64,000 bases of DNA from Pontibacter sp. FD36 (lineage in GTDB: Bacteria; Bacteroidota; Bacteroidia; Cytophagales; Hymenobacteraceae), in assembly GCF_015686655.1 (NCBI RefSeq), contig NZ_JADPMP010000011.1:62001-126000 (forward strand), in the 5' to 3' direction. How positions within the stretch are numbered: the stretch's first letter is position 1; the number at the start of each line of letters is the position of its first letter. Under the pieces are notes generated by a model. The model ran no database searches. It was not told where the DNA came from and saw only the letters and a program-made list of their open reading frames with translations. The translations under genes and the position numbers were made by a program. Shown here piece by piece: positions 10,533 through 22,520 of the stretch.

Positions 10533-10949
10533 TTATTTTTTCTTACCACCTTTACCTGCAGCAGCGGCTGGCTGGCCTGGCTTAGGTCTCTTAGCACCGT
10601 ACTTTGAACGTGACTGCAAACGACCGTTAACTCCGGCTGTATCCAGTGCACCTCGTACGATGTGATAACGAACACCTGGAAGGTCTTTCACTCTACCACC
10701 TCTGATAAGCACAATAGAGTGCTCCTGAAGGTTGTGACCTTCACCTGGGATATAAGCGTTCACTTCCTTACCGTTCGTAAGTCTAACCCTAGCTACTTTA
10801 CGCATAGCTGAGTTTGGCTTCTTAGGAGTGGTTGTATACACTCTTGTACATACACCACGACGTTGTGGGCATGAATCTAGGGCTGGAGACTTCGACTTTG
10901 AAGTTAACTTCTCTCTTCCCTTTCTTACTAATTGCTGTATAGTAGGCAT
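10533..10949 (-). CDS. rpsL: 30S ribosomal protein S12
   Basis: A 138-residue protein starting [20 protein letters not shown] with the decoding-centre loop [19 protein letters not shown], carrying the lysine that is changed in streptomycin-resistant mutants; it is wild type here. A second conserved block is [20 protein letters not shown]. The tail [15 protein letters not shown] is a longer basic extension than usual. It is the first gene of the str unit, about 40 nt behind a clear promoter. Confidence 0.98.
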   Translation of the reverse strand: MPTIQQLVRKGREKLTSKSKSPALDSCPQRRGVCTRVYTTTPKKPNSAMRKVARVRLTNGKEVNAYIPGEGHNLQEHSIVLIRGGRVKDLPGVRYHIVRGALDTAGVNGRLQSRSKYGAKRPKPGQPAAAAGKGGKKK

Positions 10950-10996
10950 TTATAATTTGTTAATTATAGATATTTTTCACTCTAAAATTTGGTCTG

Positions 10997-11029
10997 CAAA
11001 GGTAGGAAAATCATTTTGCAAATTCAAAA
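10997..11029 (-). promoter_or_regulatory. Promoter of the rpsL-rpsG-fusA-rpsJ operon
   Basis: The minus strand reads TTTTG, 20 bp, TACCTTTG, then CAGAC, a near-perfect Bacteroidota promoter. It lies in the spacer between the DUF3467 gene and rpsL, with a predicted start near 10990. Confidence 0.8.
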
Positions 11030-11054
11030 TTTTAATTCATTAATTATTAGCACC

Positions 11055-11372
11055 TTAGGCTTCGCCTACTGTTCCTCCAAAGTTCATTGGGAAAGATGGT
11101 GCTTCATTTGCCGGTTTAATTTCCCCAAAGCTGCTTTCGAACTTTTGAATGTTATCGGCCAGAGCCGCCAATAATCTCTTGGCATGCTCTGGCGTGATAA
11201 CTATTCTTGATTTCACTTTTGCTTTAGGTAATCCTGGCATCAGTCTTATAAAATCAATCACAAACTCGCCACTCGAATGGGCTATCATTGCCAGATTGGC
11301 ATATTCCCCCTCTGCTATCTCTTCAGATAACTCAATGTTTATTTGATTTTGATTTTTCAGTTCCTCTGCCAT
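11055..11372 (-). CDS. DUF3467 family protein
   Basis: A 105-residue acidic protein with the central pattern GEYANLAMIAHSSGEFVIDF, PGLPKAKVKSRIVITPEHAK and LLAALADNIQKFE, which I recognise as DUF3467, a family of unknown function. No signal peptide or membrane helix is visible. It starts 6 bp behind the rpoC stop in the same direction and is followed by the str promoter, so it is the last gene of the rpoBC unit. The location suggests a role linked to transcription, which is inference only. Confidence 0.85.
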   Translation of the reverse strand: MAEELKNQNQINIELSEEIAEGEYANLAMIAHSSGEFVIDFIRLMPGLPKAKVKSRIVITPEHAKRLLAALADNIQKFESSFGEIKPANEAPSFPMNFGGTVGEA

Positions 11373-11378
11373 ACCTGC

Positions 11379-14300
11379 TTATCTATTGTTCTGTAGTTCC
11401 TGCTGCTTGGCGCGGCTTCCAACTCCAGACTTTTTTGATTCTACCAATGAATCGTATTCTTCCTGGCTTCCAACAATCAGGTTTTGGTAATCGCGCAGAC
11501 CTGTACCAGCCGGGATTAAGTGACCAACGATCACGTTTTCCTTTAGACCTAACAGTTCATCGGCTTTACCTTTGATTGCTGCTTCACTCAGTACTTTCGT
11601 AGTTTCCTGGAACGACGCGGCAGAAATAAAGCTTTGTGTACCCAATGAAGCCTGCGTTATACCTTGCAAGGTTGGACGCGAAACGGCTGGAGATGCATCA
11701 CGCACAGTCACCAGTTTCAAGTCACGACGCTTCAGGCTTGAGTTTTCGTCACGCAGTCTTCTGGCTGTTACAATCTGACCTGGTTTCAGGTTAGTTGAGT
11801 CACCTGCTTCTTCAACCACTTTCATATCGATGATGCGGTCGTTTTCTTCCATGAAGTTGATTTTGTCAACAACCTGGTGCTCCAAGAAGCTTGTATCACC
11901 TGCGTCGATGATCACAACTTTTTGCATCATCTGGCGAACTACTACCTCGATGTGCTTATCGTTGATCTTCACACCCTGCAGACGGTATACTTCCTGAATC
12001 TCATTAACCAAGTACTCTTGTACTGCACCCGGACCCTGAATATTCAGAATGTCTGTTGGTGTAATAGCTCCATCTGATAGTGGCATACCTGCACGAACAA
12101 AGTCATTGTCCTGTACCAGGATGTGCTTAGAAAGTGGTACCATGTACTTCTTCTTCACGCCGTCTTTCGACTCAATGAAGATTTCGCGGTTACCACGCTT
12201 CACGCTACCATAGGTTACTACACCATCAATCTCTGAAACAACTGCTGGGTTAGAAGGGTTACGCGCTTCAAATAGTTCAGTCACACGTGGTAGACCACCT
12301 GTAATATCGCGTGTTTTACCAATCGCACGAGGAATTTTTACCAGGATCTGACCTGCTTTGATTTTCTCGCCGTTTTCAACTGTCAAGTGAGCTCCTACTG
12401 GAATATTATAGCCTTTCGACTCACCACTCTTAGGATTAACTATGATAGCCGGGTTTTGTGTCTTATCTTTTGTATCGATAATTACTTTCTCACGGTATCC
12501 TGTCTGCTCATCAGACTCTTCACGGTATGTTATACCTTCAATGATGGATTCATATGCAATCTCACCGTCAAATTCAGAAAGAATAACTGCGTTATATGGA
12601 TCCCACATACACAGTTGGTCACCTTTTTCTACAACCTGTCCATCATTCACGGTAATGAATGAACCATAAGGCACGTGGTTGCTGATTAGCAATTTGCCTG
12701 TAGCAGGATCAACGATCTTCACCTCTCCTGAACGACCCATTACTACTTTTACTGGCTCTCCTTCATTGTTGATTGTTTCGATCGTACGAACATCTTCAAA
12801 TTCGATTTTACCAGCGAATTTCGCACGGATCATAGCATCTACTGCAATGTTTGATGCTGTACCACCTACGTGGAATGTACGAAGTGTCAGCTGCGTACCA
12901 GGCTCACCGATCGACTGTGCAGCAATTACACCAACAGCCTCACCTTTCTGCACCATAAAGCCTGTTGCCAGGTTACGGCCGTAGCACTTAGCACAGATAC
13001 CGCGCTTGGATTCGCAAGTCAGTACAGAACGAATCTCTACTGTCTCGATCGCAGTGTTCTCTATAGCACGTGCTACTTCCTCTGTTACTTCTGAGCCTGA
13101 CTCTACAATCAGTTCGTTTGTAATCGGATCGTATACATCGTGTACAGTTACACGGCCCAGGATACGCTCAGAAAGCGACTCCACGATATCTTCGTTATCC
13201 TTCAGTGCACTCACTTCAAGACCTCTCAATGTACCGCAGTCTTCTTCGTTCACGATAACGTCCTGCGATACGTCTACCAGACGACGTGTCAGGTAACCAG
13301 CATCCGCAGTCTTAAGGGCAGTATCAGCAAGACCTTTACGAGCACCGTGTGTAGAGATGAAGTACTCGATTACATCCAGACCTTCCTTAAAGTTAGAAAG
13401 GATCGGGTTCTCGATAATCTCACCTACTGAGCCTTGCAATGATTTCTGAGGCTTCGCCATCAGACCACGCATACCACCCAACTGACGAATCTGCTCTCTC
13501 GAACCACGAGCACCTGAGTGCATCATCATGAAGATCGAGTTGAAGCCCTGGTCATCATTCTCCAGACGGCGCATCAACGTTTCAGTGATCTGGTTGTTGA
13601 TACGAGTCCAGATATCAATTACCTGGTTGTAACGCTCGTTGTCAGTGATCAGACCCATTGAGTAGTTCTGCCATACAGCATCTACATCTTTCTTGGCCTG
13701 TGCTACCAGGATATCTTTCTCTGCTGGAATCTGAATATCACCCAGACCCATTGAAAGACCGCCTTTGTAAGCAGACTGGAAACCTAGTGTTTTGATATCA
13801 TCCAGGAAGTGGGCTGTACGAGCCATACCTGTCTCCTTGAATACGCGAGAGATGATCTGCTGAAGTTTCTTCTTCGTTAACAGCTCGTCGATGTATCCAA
13901 CTTCTTCCGGAACAAACTGGTTGAAGATCACGCGACCGGCAACTGTCTCGATCAACTTTGTCTCGAGTTCACCTTTTTCGTTCTTAACCTTAGTTCTTAC
14001 TTTAATATAGGCCTGCTTAGATAGACGACCTTCGTTGATGGCAATAATCACTTCCTCCGCAGAGTAGAAGCTCATGCCTTCACCAGGTATGTGTTCATTT
14101 TCTGTGCTTCGCTTTCCTTTAGATACATAGTATAGACCAAGTACCATGTCTTGAGAAGGTACTGCAATAGGAGCACCGTTAGCAGGGTTCAGGATGTTGT
14201 GCGAAGCAAGCATCAGCATAGAGGCTTCCAGTACAGCAGCAGGTCCGAGTGGAACGTGTACCGCCATCTGGTCACCGTCAAAGTCGGCGTTGAATGCCGT

Positions 14301-15704
14301 ACACACCAGTGGGTGCAGCTGGATCGCCTTACCTTCGATCAGTTTCGGCTGGAATGCCTGTATACCTAGTCTGTGGAGGGTAGGAGCACGGTTAAGGAGT
14401 ACTGGGTGGCCTTTCAGCACATTCTCCAGGATGTCCCAAACAACAGGATCCTTACGGTCTACTATTTTCTTAGCAGACTTCACAGTCTTCACAATACCTC
14501 TTTCGATCAGCTTGCGGATAATGAACGGCTTGAAGAGTTCAGCTGCCATGTTCTTAGGCAGACCGCACTCATGCAGCTTCAGTTCAGGACCAACTACAAT
14601 TACCGAACGGCCAGAGTAGTCAACACGCTTACCAAGCAAGTTCTGACGGAAACGTCCTTGCTTACCTTTCAGCATGTCAGATAGTGACTTCAGCGCACGG
14701 TTACCTTCTGCACGAACAGCATTCACTTTACGTGAGTTGTCGAACAGGGAGTCTACCGCTTCCTGTAGCATACGCTTCTCGTTACGAAGGATTACTTCAG
14801 GAGCCTTAATTTCGATAAGACGTTTCAGTCGGTTGTTACGGATGATTACACGACGGTATAGGTCGTTCAAATCCGAAGTAGCGAAACGGCCACCATCCAA
14901 AGGAACAAGTGGACGAAGTTCTGGTGGAATAACAGGCACCATGCGGATGATCATCCACTCTGGTCTGTTTTCAATTCTTGTTGTAGCATCACGGAATGCT
15001 TCTACTACACGAAGACGTTTCAAAGCTTCAGCTTTACGCTGCTGCGACGTTTCGTGAGCGGCAGCGTGACGAAGCTCGTACGACAGGTCGTCCAAGTTTG
15101 TACGCTCTAACAGCATCTGCAATGCCTCAGCACCCATCTTCGCGATGAACTTGTTTGGATCGTTATTGTCCAACATCTGGTTCTCGCGTGGGAGCTTGTC
15201 AATCATATCCAGGTACTCGTCTTCAGTCAGGAAGTCCAGTGTATTTACACCGTCTTCTGCCAAAATACCTGGCTGGATTACTACATATCTTTCATAGTAG
15301 ATGATCTGGTCAAGCTTCTTGGTTGGTAAGCCTAATAGATAACCGATTTTGTTCGGAAGAGATTTGAAGTACCAGATATGCGCTACAGGAACGACCAGTT
15401 CGATGTGGCCCATGCGCTCGCGACGCACTTTCTTTTCAGTAACCTCTACACCGCAACGGTCGCAGATGATACCTTTATATCTGATTCTCTTATACTTTCC
15501 GCAGTGGCATTCCCAGTCCTTTACAGGTCCGAATATTCTTTCGCAGAATAGACCACCCATCTCAGGCTTATAGGTTCTATAGTTGATTGTCTCAGGCTTT
15601 GTAACCTCGCCATTTGATCTCTCCAGAATCGACTCTGGAGAAGCCAGGCTTATCGTTACTTTGGAGAAGTCCTGAGTTAGCTTTTTGTTTTTTGCAAATG
15701 CCAT
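11379..15704 (-). CDS. rpoC: DNA-directed RNA polymerase subunit beta'
   Basis: About 1441 residues from the ATG at 15704 ([15 protein letters not shown]); a slightly longer frame is less like the family start. An N-terminal zinc ribbon ([19 protein letters not shown]) comes near residue 70. The catalytic Mg-binding loop [12 protein letters not shown] lies near residue 470, and the second zinc site ([13 protein letters not shown]) near residue 910. It forms the polymerase active centre with RpoB, which ends 102 bp upstream. Confidence 0.98.
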   Translation of the reverse strand: MAFAKNKKLTQDFSKVTISLASPESILERSNGEVTKPETINYRTYKPEMGGLFCERIFGPVKDWECHCGKYKRIRYKGIICDRCGVEVTEKKVRRERMGHIELVVPVAHIWYFKSLPNKIGYLLGLPTKKLDQIIYYERYVVIQPGILAEDGVNTLDFLTEDEYLDMIDKLPRENQMLDNNDPNKFIAKMGAEALQMLLERTNLDDLSYELRHAAAHETSQQRKAEALKRLRVVEAFRDATTRIENRPEWMIIRMVPVIPPELRPLVPLDGGRFATSDLNDLYRRVIIRNNRLKRLIEIKAPEVILRNEKRMLQEAVDSLFDNSRKVNAVRAEGNRALKSLSDMLKGKQGRFRQNLLGKRVDYSGRSVIVVGPELKLHECGLPKNMAAELFKPFIIRKLIERGIVKTVKSAKKIVDRKDPVVWDILENVLKGHPVLLNRAPTLHRLGIQAFQPKLIEGKAIQLHPLVCTAFNADFDGDQMAVHVPLGPAAVLEASMLMLASHNILNPANGAPIAVPSQDMVLGLYYVSKGKRSTENEHIPGEGMSFYSAEEVIIAINEGRLSKQAYIKVRTKVKNEKGELETKLIETVAGRVIFNQFVPEEVGYIDELLTKKKLQQIISRVFKETGMARTAHFLDDIKTLGFQSAYKGGLSMGLGDIQIPAEKDILVAQAKKDVDAVWQNYSMGLITDNERYNQVIDIWTRINNQITETLMRRLENDDQGFNSIFMMMHSGARGSREQIRQLGGMRGLMAKPQKSLQGSVGEIIENPILSNFKEGLDVIEYFISTHGARKGLADTALKTADAGYLTRRLVDVSQDVIVNEEDCGTLRGLEVSALKDNEDIVESLSERILGRVTVHDVYDPITNELIVESGSEVTEEVARAIENTAIETVEIRSVLTCESKRGICAKCYGRNLATGFMVQKGEAVGVIAAQSIGEPGTQLTLRTFHVGGTASNIAVDAMIRAKFAGKIEFEDVRTIETINNEGEPVKVVMGRSGEVKIVDPATGKLLISNHVPYGSFITVNDGQVVEKGDQLCMWDPYNAVILSEFDGEIAYESIIEGITYREESDEQTGYREKVIIDTKDKTQNPAIIVNPKSGESKGYNIPVGAHLTVENGEKIKAGQILVKIPRAIGKTRDITGGLPRVTELFEARNPSNPAVVSEIDGVVTYGSVKRGNREIFIESKDGVKKKYMVPLSKHILVQDNDFVRAGMPLSDGAITPTDILNIQGPGAVQEYLVNEIQEVYRLQGVKINDKHIEVVVRQMMQKVVIIDAGDTSFLEHQVVDKINFMEENDRIIDMKVVEEAGDSTNLKPGQIVTARRLRDENSSLKRRDLKLVTVRDASPAVSRPTLQGITQASLGTQSFISAASFQETTKVLSEAAIKGKADELLGLKENVIVGHLIPAGTGLRDYQNLIVGSQEEYDSLVESKKSGVGSRAKQQELQNNR

Positions 15705-15753
15705 ATTATTACAATAATGTCGATACAATGAATATGCCTTACAGCGAATCTGT

Positions 15754-15807
15754 ATAAAGTGCGCTAAGCGCCCTGACTTTTGCCAGGACGCTCAGCTTAT
15801 ACTTTAT
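15754..15807 (-). other. Hairpin in the rpoB-rpoC spacer
   Basis: The spacer RNA can form an inner stem (AGCGCCCTG with CAGGACGCT, one mismatch) around an 8-nt loop, extended after internal loops by ATAAAGT with ACTTTAT. No T-run follows, so it is not a terminator; it may be an RNA processing or stability element. Confidence 0.4.
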
Positions 15808-18800
15808 TACTCTAAGGTGATCTCGAGTGCCAGACCTCTCAACTCGTGAATCAATACGTTGAATGATTCCGGGATATTTGGCTTTGGCAACACATCGCCT
15901 TTCACGATTGCCTCGTAGGCTTTCGCACGGCCGATCACGTCGTCAGATTTCACTGTAAGTATTTCCTGCAGTACGTTCGAAGCGCCGAATGCCTCGAGAG
16001 CCCACACCTCCATCTCACCGAAACGCTGACCACCGAACTGAGCTTTACCGCCCAATGGCTGCTGTGTGATAAGTGAGTATGGTCCGATAGAACGCGCGTG
16101 CATCTTATCGTCAACCAAGTGGCCCAGTTTAAGCATGTAAATCACGCCTACTGTTACTGGCTGATCGAAACGATCACCTGACAGACCATCGTACAGGTAT
16201 GTACGGCCGAAGCTAGGCAATCCTGCTTCTCTTAATTCAGACTGTACCTGCTCTTCTGTAGCACCGTCGAAGATCGGTGTAGCATAGGTTCTACCCATCT
16301 TCTTGCCGGCCCATCCAAGCACGGTTTCATAAATCTGACCGATGTTCATCCTTGAAGGTACACCCAGTGGGTTAAGCACGATATCCATTGGTTCACCTGT
16401 TTCCAGGAACGGCATATCTTCTTCACGCACAATACGGGCAACCACACCTTTGTTACCGTGACGACCAGCCATCTTGTCACCCACTTTCAGCTTACGCTTC
16501 TTAGCGATGTATACTTTGGCTAACTGCACGATACCTGCTGGCAATTCATCTCCGACCTCCAGTGTGAAACGCTCACGCTTGAAGTGGGCAGAAGTTATGT
16601 TGCGGCGCTTGTTGTAGTTTTTAACAAGTTCCACCAGCATGTTATTGGCTTTCTCATCAGTTGTCCAGTTCTCCAGGATCAGATCCTTGAACATGTTCAC
16701 CTCTTCAGGCACCGCATAGTTACTTTCGTCCTTATATGGGTTCTTCTCTGGGAACAGTGCTTCAATGATGTTCTTTCTGCTGAACTTAACTCCTTTAGAT
16801 AGGATTTCATCACCAAACTTGTGCTTGATACCCTGCGATGTTTTGCCTTCCAGCAAAGCCACCAGTTTATCAACCATCACGTTCTTAATGGCGTTGAGGT
16901 CTTTCGAGTATTTTACTTTTAACTCTTCAACCTCTTTCTTAGACTTAGCCCGCAGGTTTTTGTCTTTCTTAGGTCTTGAGAAAAGCTTTGTTTCAATAAC
17001 TACGCCGTTCAGTGATGGCGGCGCCTTAAGCGAAGCATCCTTCACATCTCCGGCTTTGTCACCAAAGATGGCACGAAGCAGTTTTTCTTCAGGAGTCGGG
17101 TCCGTCTCACCTTTTGGCGTGATCTTACCGATCAGGATATCGCCTTCACGAACTTCAGCACCGATACGGATGATACCGTTCTCGTCCAGGTTCTTCACAG
17201 CTTCCTCGCTCACGTTCGGAATTTCAGAAGTAAGTTCTTCTTCACCACGCTTCGTCTCACGAACCTCAAGTTCGAATTCTTCAATGTGGATAGAAGTGAA
17301 GATGTCATCTCTTACTACTTTCTCAGAGATAACAATAGCATCCTCGAAGTTGTAACCCTGCCATGGCATGAACGCCACCTGCATGTTACGACCAATTGCG
17401 AGTTCACCATTATTAGTAGCATAACCTTCACAAAGCGGCTGTCCTTTCGTTACACGCTGTCCAGTGTAAACGATCGGTGTCAGGTTGATACAAGTATCCT
17501 GGTTCGTTCTTCTGAACTTGATCAGGTTGTAGGTTACATACTCTGCATCGAAAGCAACCAGCTTTTCTTCTTCTGTCAGATCGTATTTCACAACGATCTT
17601 GTTAGCGTCTACGAAGTCAATTACACCATCACCTTCAGCGATTACAAGTGCTCTTGAGTCGATAGCTGCTCTTCTTTCAAGACCAGTACCTACGATTGGA
17701 GCCTCAGCTTTCAAAAGTGGAACGGCCTGGCGCTGCATGTTCGAGCCCATCAACGCACGGTTGGCGTCATCGTGCTCCAGGAATGGAATCAACGAAGCCG
17801 CTACTGACACGATCTGGTTCGGAGCAACGTCCATATAGGTATAAGTCTTAGGCTCTTCAACAGGGAAGTCACCTTCGAATCTACCTTTTACTCTATCATT
17901 AATGAAGTTACCACTGTCATCGATAATGGCATTAGCCTGTGCGATGTGATGGGTATCTTCTTCTTCTGCTGTCAGGTATTCAACAGATCCATCCATCTCT
18001 ACTATGCCTTCATTTACCTTGCGGTAAGGCGTTTCGATGAAGCCCATGTGGTTAACACGAGCGTGCACGCATAGAGATGAAATCAGACCGATGTTCGGAC
18101 CTTCTGGCGTTTCGATTGTACAAAGACGACCGTAGTGCGTATAGTGAACGTCACGAACCTCGAAGCCAGCACGCTCTCTAGACAGACCACCTGGCCCCAG
18201 TGCAGATACACGACGCTTGTGCGTCACTTCTGCCAGTGGGTTAGTCTGGTCCATAAACTGAGATAGCTGGTTTGTTCCAAAGAAAGAGTTGATCACAGAA
18301 GACAGCGTACGCGCGTTGATCAGGTCTACAGGCTTGAAGTCCTCATTGTCACGCACGTTCATACGTTCTTTGATAGTTCTGGCCATACGGGCAAGACCTA
18401 CACCGAACTGTGCATATAGCTGCTCCCCTACCGTTCTTACACGGCGGTTGCTCAAGTGGTCAATATCATCCACTACAGCCTTCGAGTTAATCAAACCGAT
18501 CAGGTACTTTACAATAAGAACGATGTCCTCATTTGTAAGAACTTTCGCATCCCAGTTCGTATCAAGACCAAGTTTCTTATTGATTCTGTAGCGGCCTACT
18601 TCTCCAAGATCATAACGCTTGTCAGAGAAAAACAGCTTCTGGATAATGTCACGCGCAGTTTCCTCGTCTGGCGCCTCTGTATTTCGAAGCTGACGATAAA
18701 TCTGCTCTACCGCTTCTTTCTCGGAGTTTGAGTTATCCTTCTGAAGTGTATTGTAGATAATGGCATAGTCCGCAATGTTCACGTTTTCACGGTGAAGAAT

Positions 18801-19679
18801 GATAGACTTAGTACCAGAATCCAGAATAACGTCGATATCGTCTTGCGTAATTTCTGAATCACGCTCGAGAAGTACTTCGTTACGATCAATTGATACTACT
18901 TCACCTGTATCCTCATCTACGAAGTCTTCTGTCCATGTGCGTAGCACACGTGCAGCCAGCTTTCTGCCGATCGCATTCTTCAGATTTGTCTTTGTAGCAG
19001 GCAACTCTTCAGAAAGACCGAATAGGTCAAGGATATCCTTATCTGTACCATAACCAATAGCACGCAAGAGCGTTGTTACCGGAAACTTCTTCTTACGGTC
19101 AATGTAGGCATACATGACGTTGTTTACGTCTGTTGCAAACTCAACCCAAGATCCTTTGAAAGGAATAATTCTGGCAGAATAAAGTTTTGTACCGTTTGTG
19201 TGCTTGCTTTGAGCGAAGAACACACCCGGAGATCTGTGAAGTTGAGATACAATAACACGTTCAGCACCGTTGATAACAAATGAGCCTTTCTCGGTCATGT
19301 ATGGGATATTACCCAAAAACACTTCCTGCTCGATTGTCTCAAAGTCCTCATTGTCCTCATCGTTACAGATGAGACGAAGCTTGGCCTTTAGCGGAACCGA
19401 ATAAGTTAGACCACGGTCAATACACTCATCTACTGAGTATTTTGGCGGGTCGATATGGTAGTCGATAAACTCTAGTACAAAGTTTTCTCGTGAATCGGAA
19501 ATCGGAAAGTTCTCAGCGAACACCTTGAACAAACCTTCCTGTGCTCTATTTTCAGCAGGAGTCTCCAGCTGGAAGAAGTCCTGGAATGACTGTAGCTGAA
19601 CATCTAAGAAGTCAGGATAGTCAATTACCGGATTTATAGAGGCAAAATTGATTCGCTCTGTCGTTTTATTCTTAGCCAA
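15807..19679 (-). CDS. rpoB: DNA-directed RNA polymerase subunit beta
   Basis: A 1290-residue protein. The rifampicin-binding region reads [20 protein letters not shown] then [14 protein letters not shown], with the residues usually changed in resistant mutants intact. Further hallmarks are [24 protein letters not shown] and the C-terminal [19 protein letters not shown]. It forms one claw of RNA polymerase. The 157-bp spacer from rplL contains two attenuator-like hairpins, which probably lower rpoBC output relative to the ribosomal proteins. Confidence 0.98.
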   Translation of the reverse strand: MAKNKTTERINFASINPVIDYPDFLDVQLQSFQDFFQLETPAENRAQEGLFKVFAENFPISDSRENFVLEFIDYHIDPPKYSVDECIDRGLTYSVPLKAKLRLICNDEDNEDFETIEQEVFLGNIPYMTEKGSFVINGAERVIVSQLHRSPGVFFAQSKHTNGTKLYSARIIPFKGSWVEFATDVNNVMYAYIDRKKKFPVTTLLRAIGYGTDKDILDLFGLSEELPATKTNLKNAIGRKLAARVLRTWTEDFVDEDTGEVVSIDRNEVLLERDSEITQDDIDVILDSGTKSIILHRENVNIADYAIIYNTLQKDNSNSEKEAVEQIYRQLRNTEAPDEETARDIIQKLFFSDKRYDLGEVGRYRINKKLGLDTNWDAKVLTNEDIVLIVKYLIGLINSKAVVDDIDHLSNRRVRTVGEQLYAQFGVGLARMARTIKERMNVRDNEDFKPVDLINARTLSSVINSFFGTNQLSQFMDQTNPLAEVTHKRRVSALGPGGLSRERAGFEVRDVHYTHYGRLCTIETPEGPNIGLISSLCVHARVNHMGFIETPYRKVNEGIVEMDGSVEYLTAEEEDTHHIAQANAIIDDSGNFINDRVKGRFEGDFPVEEPKTYTYMDVAPNQIVSVAASLIPFLEHDDANRALMGSNMQRQAVPLLKAEAPIVGTGLERRAAIDSRALVIAEGDGVIDFVDANKIVVKYDLTEEEKLVAFDAEYVTYNLIKFRRTNQDTCINLTPIVYTGQRVTKGQPLCEGYATNNGELAIGRNMQVAFMPWQGYNFEDAIVISEKVVRDDIFTSIHIEEFELEVRETKRGEEELTSEIPNVSEEAVKNLDENGIIRIGAEVREGDILIGKITPKGETDPTPEEKLLRAIFGDKAGDVKDASLKAPPSLNGVVIETKLFSRPKKDKNLRAKSKKEVEELKVKYSKDLNAIKNVMVDKLVALLEGKTSQGIKHKFGDEILSKGVKFSRKNIIEALFPEKNPYKDESNYAVPEEVNMFKDLILENWTTDEKANNMLVELVKNYNKRRNITSAHFKRERFTLEVGDELPAGIVQLAKVYIAKKRKLKVGDKMAGRHGNKGVVARIVREEDMPFLETGEPMDIVLNPLGVPSRMNIGQIYETVLGWAGKKMGRTYATPIFDGATEEQVQSELREAGLPSFGRTYLYDGLSGDRFDQPVTVGVIYMLKLGHLVDDKMHARSIGPYSLITQQPLGGKAQFGGQRFGEMEVWALEAFGASNVLQEILTVKSDDVIGRAKAYEAIVKGDVLPKPNIPESFNVLIHELRGLALEITLE

Positions 19680-19742
19680 AGCCTTGGAATTTTAACGTTT
19701 ACAATATGATTCCAGCACACAGCCATTCGTATAGCCATGGGC

Positions 19743-19767
19743 AAAAAAAGGATTCAAATTTGAATCC
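19743..19767 (-). terminator. Attenuator/terminator hairpin between rplL and rpoB
   Basis: GGATTCAAATTTGAATCC is a perfect 18-bp palindrome followed on the minus strand by seven Ts. As rpoB has no evident promoter after it, it probably acts as a partial terminator that sets the rplL to rpoBC ratio. Confidence 0.65.
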
Positions 19768-19780
19768 GTATACAAACAGG

Positions 19781-19807
19781 AAAAGACCTGACTAAACTGC
19801 CAGGTCT
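19781..19807 (-). terminator. First hairpin downstream of rplL
   Basis: AGACCTG and CAGGTCT pair across a 10-nt loop and are followed by TTTTCC on the minus strand. It lies 30 bp behind rplL and just ahead of the stronger palindrome, making a tandem pair. Confidence 0.5.
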
Positions 19808-19836
19808 ACCTGTTCTCGGTATGTTGGTAAGTGAGA

Positions 19837-20217
19837 TTATTTAACCTCTACTTCAGCGCCAGCTTCTTCCAAAGACTTCTTCAGTGATTCAGCTTCGTTC
19901 TTATCCACACCTTCTTTCAAAGGCTTAGGAGCGCCGTCTACCAGTTCTTTAGCTTCTTTCAGGCCAAGACCAGTCAATTCTTTTACAAGCTTAACAACTG
20001 CAAGCTTAGATGCACCAGCTGACTTAAGGATTACGTCAAAAGAAGTTTTCTCTTCTGCAGCAGCTCCTCCTTCAGCAGCACCACCACCAGCCATCATAAC
20101 TGGAGCAGCAGCAGCTGGCTCGATACCATACTCATCCTTAAGAATTGTAGCTAGTTCATTAACCTCTTTCACAGTTAAGTTTACTAACTGCTCAGCGAAT
20201 GCTTTCAAATCTGCCAT
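19837..20217 (-). CDS. rplL: 50S ribosomal protein L7/L12
   Basis: A 126-residue protein: an N-terminal dimerisation helix pair, an Ala/Gly-rich hinge ([16 protein letters not shown], about residues 41-56), then the factor-binding domain with [19 protein letters not shown] and [16 protein letters not shown]. It forms the multi-copy stalk that recruits elongation factors and binds L10, whose gene precedes it by 42 bp. Normal length. Confidence 0.98.
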   Translation of the reverse strand: MADLKAFAEQLVNLTVKEVNELATILKDEYGIEPAAAAPVMMAGGGAAEGGAAAEEKTSFDVILKSAGASKLAVVKLVKELTGLGLKEAKELVDGAPKPLKEGVDKNEAESLKKSLEEAGAEVEVK

Positions 20218-20259
20218 TTTATTGAAATTAAAAGTTACTTATTGATTACGTTTTTAAAA

Positions 20260-20784
20260 TTATTCTTTTTCAGATAGGGTTTTCAGGATACCGGCTAGTT
20301 TGCCACCGCTGCTCTGAAGAGCAGAAACAACATTCTTAGCTGGAGACTGAAGCAAGCCGATGATATCACCGATAAGCTCATGCTTAGACTTGATGCTGGC
20401 AAGTGTATCCAGTTGGTTTTCGCCGATGTAGATACCGCCATCAATATAGGCACCCTTCAATAATGGAAGTGCGTTGCCTTTCTTTCTGAAGTCTTTCAGA
20501 AGCTTACCAGGAGCATTGCCTGATTCAGTAGAAAACAAGATACCAGATGATCCTTTCAGGATAGCTTCCAGATTAGAGGTGTCAGCCTCTAGGGTATCTA
20601 ATGCTTTCTTAATGAAAGTGTTTTTGTAAACTTTGTACTCCAACCCTCTTTCGAAGGCTAATCTCCTGAACTGGTTGATGCTCGCTACAGTCATGGTAGA
20701 TGCATCTGTGATATAGAAATAGCTAGTGTTCGCTAACTTCTCGCTCAGGTCTTTAACAATTATCTCTTTTTCTTCCCTGGTCAT
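20260..20784 (-). CDS. rplJ: 50S ribosomal protein L10
   Basis: The ATG at 20784 gives 174 residues starting MTREEKEIIVKDLSEKLAN; the longer frame would overlap rplA. The protein has the L10 pattern FRRLAFERGLEYKVYKNTF and a C-terminal helix that anchors L7/L12 dimers. It is the base of the stalk. In other bacteria the L10-L12 complex represses its own mRNA; no leader structure was identified here. It starts 4 bp after the rplA stop. Confidence 0.95.
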   Translation of the reverse strand: MTREEKEIIVKDLSEKLANTSYFYITDASTMTVASINQFRRLAFERGLEYKVYKNTFIKKALDTLEADTSNLEAILKGSSGILFSTESGNAPGKLLKDFRKKGNALPLLKGAYIDGGIYIGENQLDTLASIKSKHELIGDIIGLLQSPAKNVVSALQSSGGKLAGILKTLSEKE

Positions 20785-20788
20785 GTTC

Positions 20789-21481
20789 TTAGATAGTTGC
20801 GTTCTTGTCAACGATTACGGCCGGGCTCATTGTGCTAGACAATGTTATGCTCTTAATGTAAGTACCCTTTGCTGAAGATGGCTTCAGGCGGTTCAGTGTA
20901 GCAATCACTTCTGCAGCGTTAGCAGCTAACTGCTCTGGTGAGAAAGAAACTTTGCCTACACTTGTATGGATGATACCATACTTGTCAACTTTAAAGTCGA
21001 TCTTACCTGCTTTAACTTCTTTTACTGCTTTAGCTACGTCTTGCGTAACTGTACCAGACTTAGGGTTTGGCATCAGGTTACGAGGACCTAAGATTCTACC
21101 TAAACGACCTACTTTAGCCATTACAGCTGGCATCGTGATGATCACGTCTACATCTGTCCAGCCTTTTTCAATCTTTTGGATATAGTCATCCAGACCTACG
21201 AAGTCAGCGCCTGCATCTTTGGCTTCCTGCTCTTTGTCAGGTGTTACCAATGCCAGTACTTTTACGTCTTTACCGGTGCCATGTGGAAGGGTAACAATAC
21301 CACGTACCATCTGGTCGGCTTTGCGAGGGTCAACGCCTAAGCGTACATCAATATCAACAGAGGCATCAAACTTGGTAAAAGTGATATCTTTTACTACTGA
21401 AGCCGCATCTGTTAAAGAATACTCTTTTGTCAGGTCAGCCTTTTCTAAGGCTGCTTTCCTGTTCTTTGAAATCTTCGCCAT
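20789..21481 (-). CDS. rplA: 50S ribosomal protein L1
   Basis: A 230-residue protein with the L1 signature [20 protein letters not shown] followed by [13 protein letters not shown], near residues 119-150. L1 forms the mobile stalk that moves deacylated tRNA out of the E site. It follows rplK by 16 bp and precedes rplJ by 4 bp, the classical rplKAJL order. Nothing unusual. Confidence 0.98.
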   Translation of the reverse strand: MAKISKNRKAALEKADLTKEYSLTDAASVVKDITFTKFDASVDIDVRLGVDPRKADQMVRGIVTLPHGTGKDVKVLALVTPDKEQEAKDAGADFVGLDDYIQKIEKGWTDVDVIITMPAVMAKVGRLGRILGPRNLMPNPKSGTVTQDVAKAVKEVKAGKIDFKVDKYGIIHTSVGKVSFSPEQLAANAAEVIATLNRLKPSSAKGTYIKSITLSSTMSPAVIVDKNATI

Positions 21482-21497
21482 TATCCTTTAACTCTAA

Positions 21498-21941
21498 TTA
21501 TTCGTTCCACGGAGCGTTTCCAGACACTGTAATACCCATGCTTCTTGCTGTACCAGCTACCATTTTCATGGCGGCTTCCAGTTTGAAGGCATTTAAGTCA
21601 GGCATTTTCAGCTCTGCAATCTCTCTTACCTGATCCCATGTAACTGAACCTACTTTGTTACGGTTTGGCTCTTTAGAACCACCCTTAATCTTAGCAGCAT
21701 CCATTAACAATACCGGAGCAGGAGGCGTCTTAATAACGAAGTCGAAGGACTTATCTGCGTATATTGTAATCAACACTGGTAACACTTGTCCTGGCTTATC
21801 CTGGGTTCTAGCATTGAACTGCTTACAGAACTCCATGATGTTAAGACCTTTAGAACCAAGTGCAGGTCCAATCGGTGGCGATGGGTTCGCGGCACCTCCC
21901 TTTACCTGAAGTTTCAGGTAACCTTTTATTTCCTTTGCCAT
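21498..21941 (-). CDS. rplK: 50S ribosomal protein L11
   Basis: A 147-residue protein: [20 protein letters not shown] at the N-terminus and the C-terminal rRNA-binding domain with [11 protein letters not shown]11 with 23S rRNA forms the GTPase-associated centre and the thiostrepton site and is needed for stringent sensing of uncharged tRNA. It follows nusG by 12 bp. Normal length. Confidence 0.98.
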   Translation of the reverse strand: MAKEIKGYLKLQVKGGAANPSPPIGPALGSKGLNIMEFCKQFNARTQDKPGQVLPVLITIYADKSFDFVIKTPPAPVLLMDAAKIKGGSKEPNRNKVGSVTWDQVREIAELKMPDLNAFKLEAAMKMVAGTARSMGITVSGNAPWNE

Positions 21942-21953
21942 TATTTGTATTTA

Positions 21954-22511
21954 CTACGATTCTTTTTCTACCTGCATGTAATTCAGCTCAACTGGTGTGT
22001 TACGGCCGAAAATCTTTACCATAACATTAAGCTTCTTACGTTCTTCGAACACTTCCTCTACAGTCCCTGAGAATCCACTGAAAGGACCGTCCATCACTTT
22101 CACCATTTCTCCAACTAAGAATGGAGTATCCAATACTTCTGCCTGTTCTTCTGCCTCATCTACAGTACCCAGTATTCTGTTTACTTCAGACTGGCGAAGC
22201 GGAACTGGCTTTTTATTCTGACCTCCTTCGTTTGAACCGAGGAAGCCTATTACACCTGGTGTGCTGATGATAATGTGTTCAGCTTCACCATGTGAAAGAT
22301 CAGCTTGTACCAGTACATATCCCGGGAAGAAATTTCTCTCTCTGATCTTCTTCTTTCCGCCTCGCATCTCATACACCTTCTCGGCTGGTATGAGAACCTG
22401 AGGAACGTACTCTCCAAGATTCTGTCTTACTACTTCGTTCTCCAGATACGCCTTTGCCTTTTTCTCCTGTCCGCTTACAGCGCGAACCACATACCATTTT
22501 AAATCAGCCAT
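21954..22511 (-). CDS. nusG: Transcription termination/antitermination factor NusG
   Basis: A 185-residue protein: the NGN domain starts KWYVVRAVSGQEKKAKAYLE and includes NFFPGYVLVQ, and a C-terminal KOW domain has DGPFSGFSGTVEEVFEERKK near residues 130-150. NusG bridges RNA polymerase to the leading ribosome or Rho. It lies 9 bp after secE and before rplK, as in most bacteria. Confidence 0.97.
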   Translation of the reverse strand: MADLKWYVVRAVSGQEKKAKAYLENEVVRQNLGEYVPQVLIPAEKVYEMRGGKKKIRERNFFPGYVLVQADLSHGEAEHIIISTPGVIGFLGSNEGGQNKKPVPLRQSEVNRILGTVDEAEEQAEVLDTPFLVGEMVKVMDGPFSGFSGTVEEVFEERKKLNVMVKIFGRNTPVELNYMQVEKES

Positions 22512-22520
22512 AGACTCAAA

